From NCBI GenBank assembly GCA_047626725.1, contig JBLHSG010000004.1, positions 82,078-146,077 of the forward strand: DNA of 64,000 nucleotides, given 5' to 3'. Shown here piece after piece: positions 63,889-64,000 of the stretch. The notes below the pieces were generated by a model, which saw only the letters and a list, made by a program, of their open reading frames with translations, ran no database searches and had not been told where the DNA came from. Origin of the DNA: Ascidiaceihabitans sp034111945. Its GTDB lineage: Bacteria > Pseudomonadota > Alphaproteobacteria > Rhodobacterales > Rhodobacteraceae. Each line of letters opens with the position of its first letter. Position 1 is the first letter of the stretch. The position numbers and the translations under genes were made by a program.

Positions 63889-64000
63889 ATGAACAAGCCA
63901 AAGACAGTGCGATTTTTCCTCGAAGGCGGGCTTTGTGAGAGTGCGCGCGCCGGGCAGCACAATTTCATCAACAAGGTCGCCGACCTGCTGCGTGACCATG
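63889..64000 (+). CDS. Unidentified protein, N-terminal fragment at window edge
   Basis: ATG 63889, 107 bases from and divergent to hslV, opens MNKPKTVRFFLEGGLCESAR, followed by AGQHNFINKVADLLRDH, and continues past the window. There is a weak GGGAC-like upstream signal. No family recognised from these 37 residues. Confidence 0.55.
   Translation, partial: MNKPKTVRFFLEGGLCESARAGQHNFINKVADLLRDH

Noticed and set aside
1..64000. CRISPR arrays, insertion sequences, prophage genes, tRNA or rRNA genes
   Set aside because: No regularly spaced repeats, transposase or integrase proteins, or RNA-gene signatures seen; gene content is core throughout.

Overview
The window is a contiguous stretch of chromosome from an alphaproteobacterium, most likely a marine Rhodobacterales (Roseobacter group). 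This rests on the neighbourhoods rimP-nusA-ylxR-infB, parB-parA-rsmG-mnmG-mnmE-rho-hemJ, maf-aroE-coaE-dnaQ-secB-fxsA-timA-mltA-smr and hslVU, on HemJ-type protoporphyrinogen oxidation, on a Tim44-like protein, and on dense coding with moderate GC. I see no rRNA, tRNA, CRISPR, insertion sequence or prophage. It is essentially a core-genome segment, and its most notable content is the replication origin and the partition locus.

Layout. (1) 1-6.5 kb: a partial exported protein, secA, a parvulin-type PPIase, argJ-mutT and a 40-residue microprotein. (2) 6.5-12 kb: the leftward transcription/translation operon rimP-nusA-ylxR-infB. (3) 12-19 kb: a half-length family-5 solute-binding protein, proline iminopeptidase, ubiG, marR, a nitrilase-fold hydrolase, glutaredoxin, comF, a putative methyltransferase and ferrochelatase. 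(4) 19-21.3 kb: an envelope cluster of a 59-residue exported peptide, two L,D-transpeptidases and a CAP-domain lipoprotein. (5) 21.3-29.7 kb: rlmD with two ABC exporter half-transporters, CCA-adding enzyme, a Nudix CoA pyrophosphatase, Hsp33 and another Nudix protein. (6) 29.6-38.7 kb: a receiver-PP2C phosphatase divergent from an Hpt protein, then ilvA, argG, a sulfotransferase-like protein, msrA, a PfkB kinase and maeB. (7) 38.7-45.7 kb: mutS, grpE-hrcA, rph-rdgB-hemW. (8) 45.6-53.1 kb: the leftward partition/tRNA-modification operon with three perfect 16-bp parS sites inside rsmG and mnmG. (9) 53.07-53.47 kb: an intergenic region with DnaA boxes, AT-rich blocks and a CtrA-like site, interpreted as oriC. 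(10) 53.5-64 kb: rightward maf-aroE-coaE-dnaQ, then secB, fxsA, timA-mltA-smr, an MFS permease, a DUF900 lipoprotein, hslVU and the start of an unidentified gene.

Transcription diverges from the proposed origin (rho/mnm/par leftward, maf/aroE/coaE/dnaQ rightward), so the adjacent genes are co-oriented with replication. Genes are packed tightly: many tandem neighbours overlap by 1-8 bases, several start with GTG or TTG, and seven of twelve convergent pairs share a 4-base overlap of their stop codons. I found no convincing new multi-gene defence or mobile system. The best leads are the parS sites built into protein-coding codons, the compact oriC whose perfect DnaA box touches the maf start codon, the stop-sharing pattern, and several small or shortened proteins.
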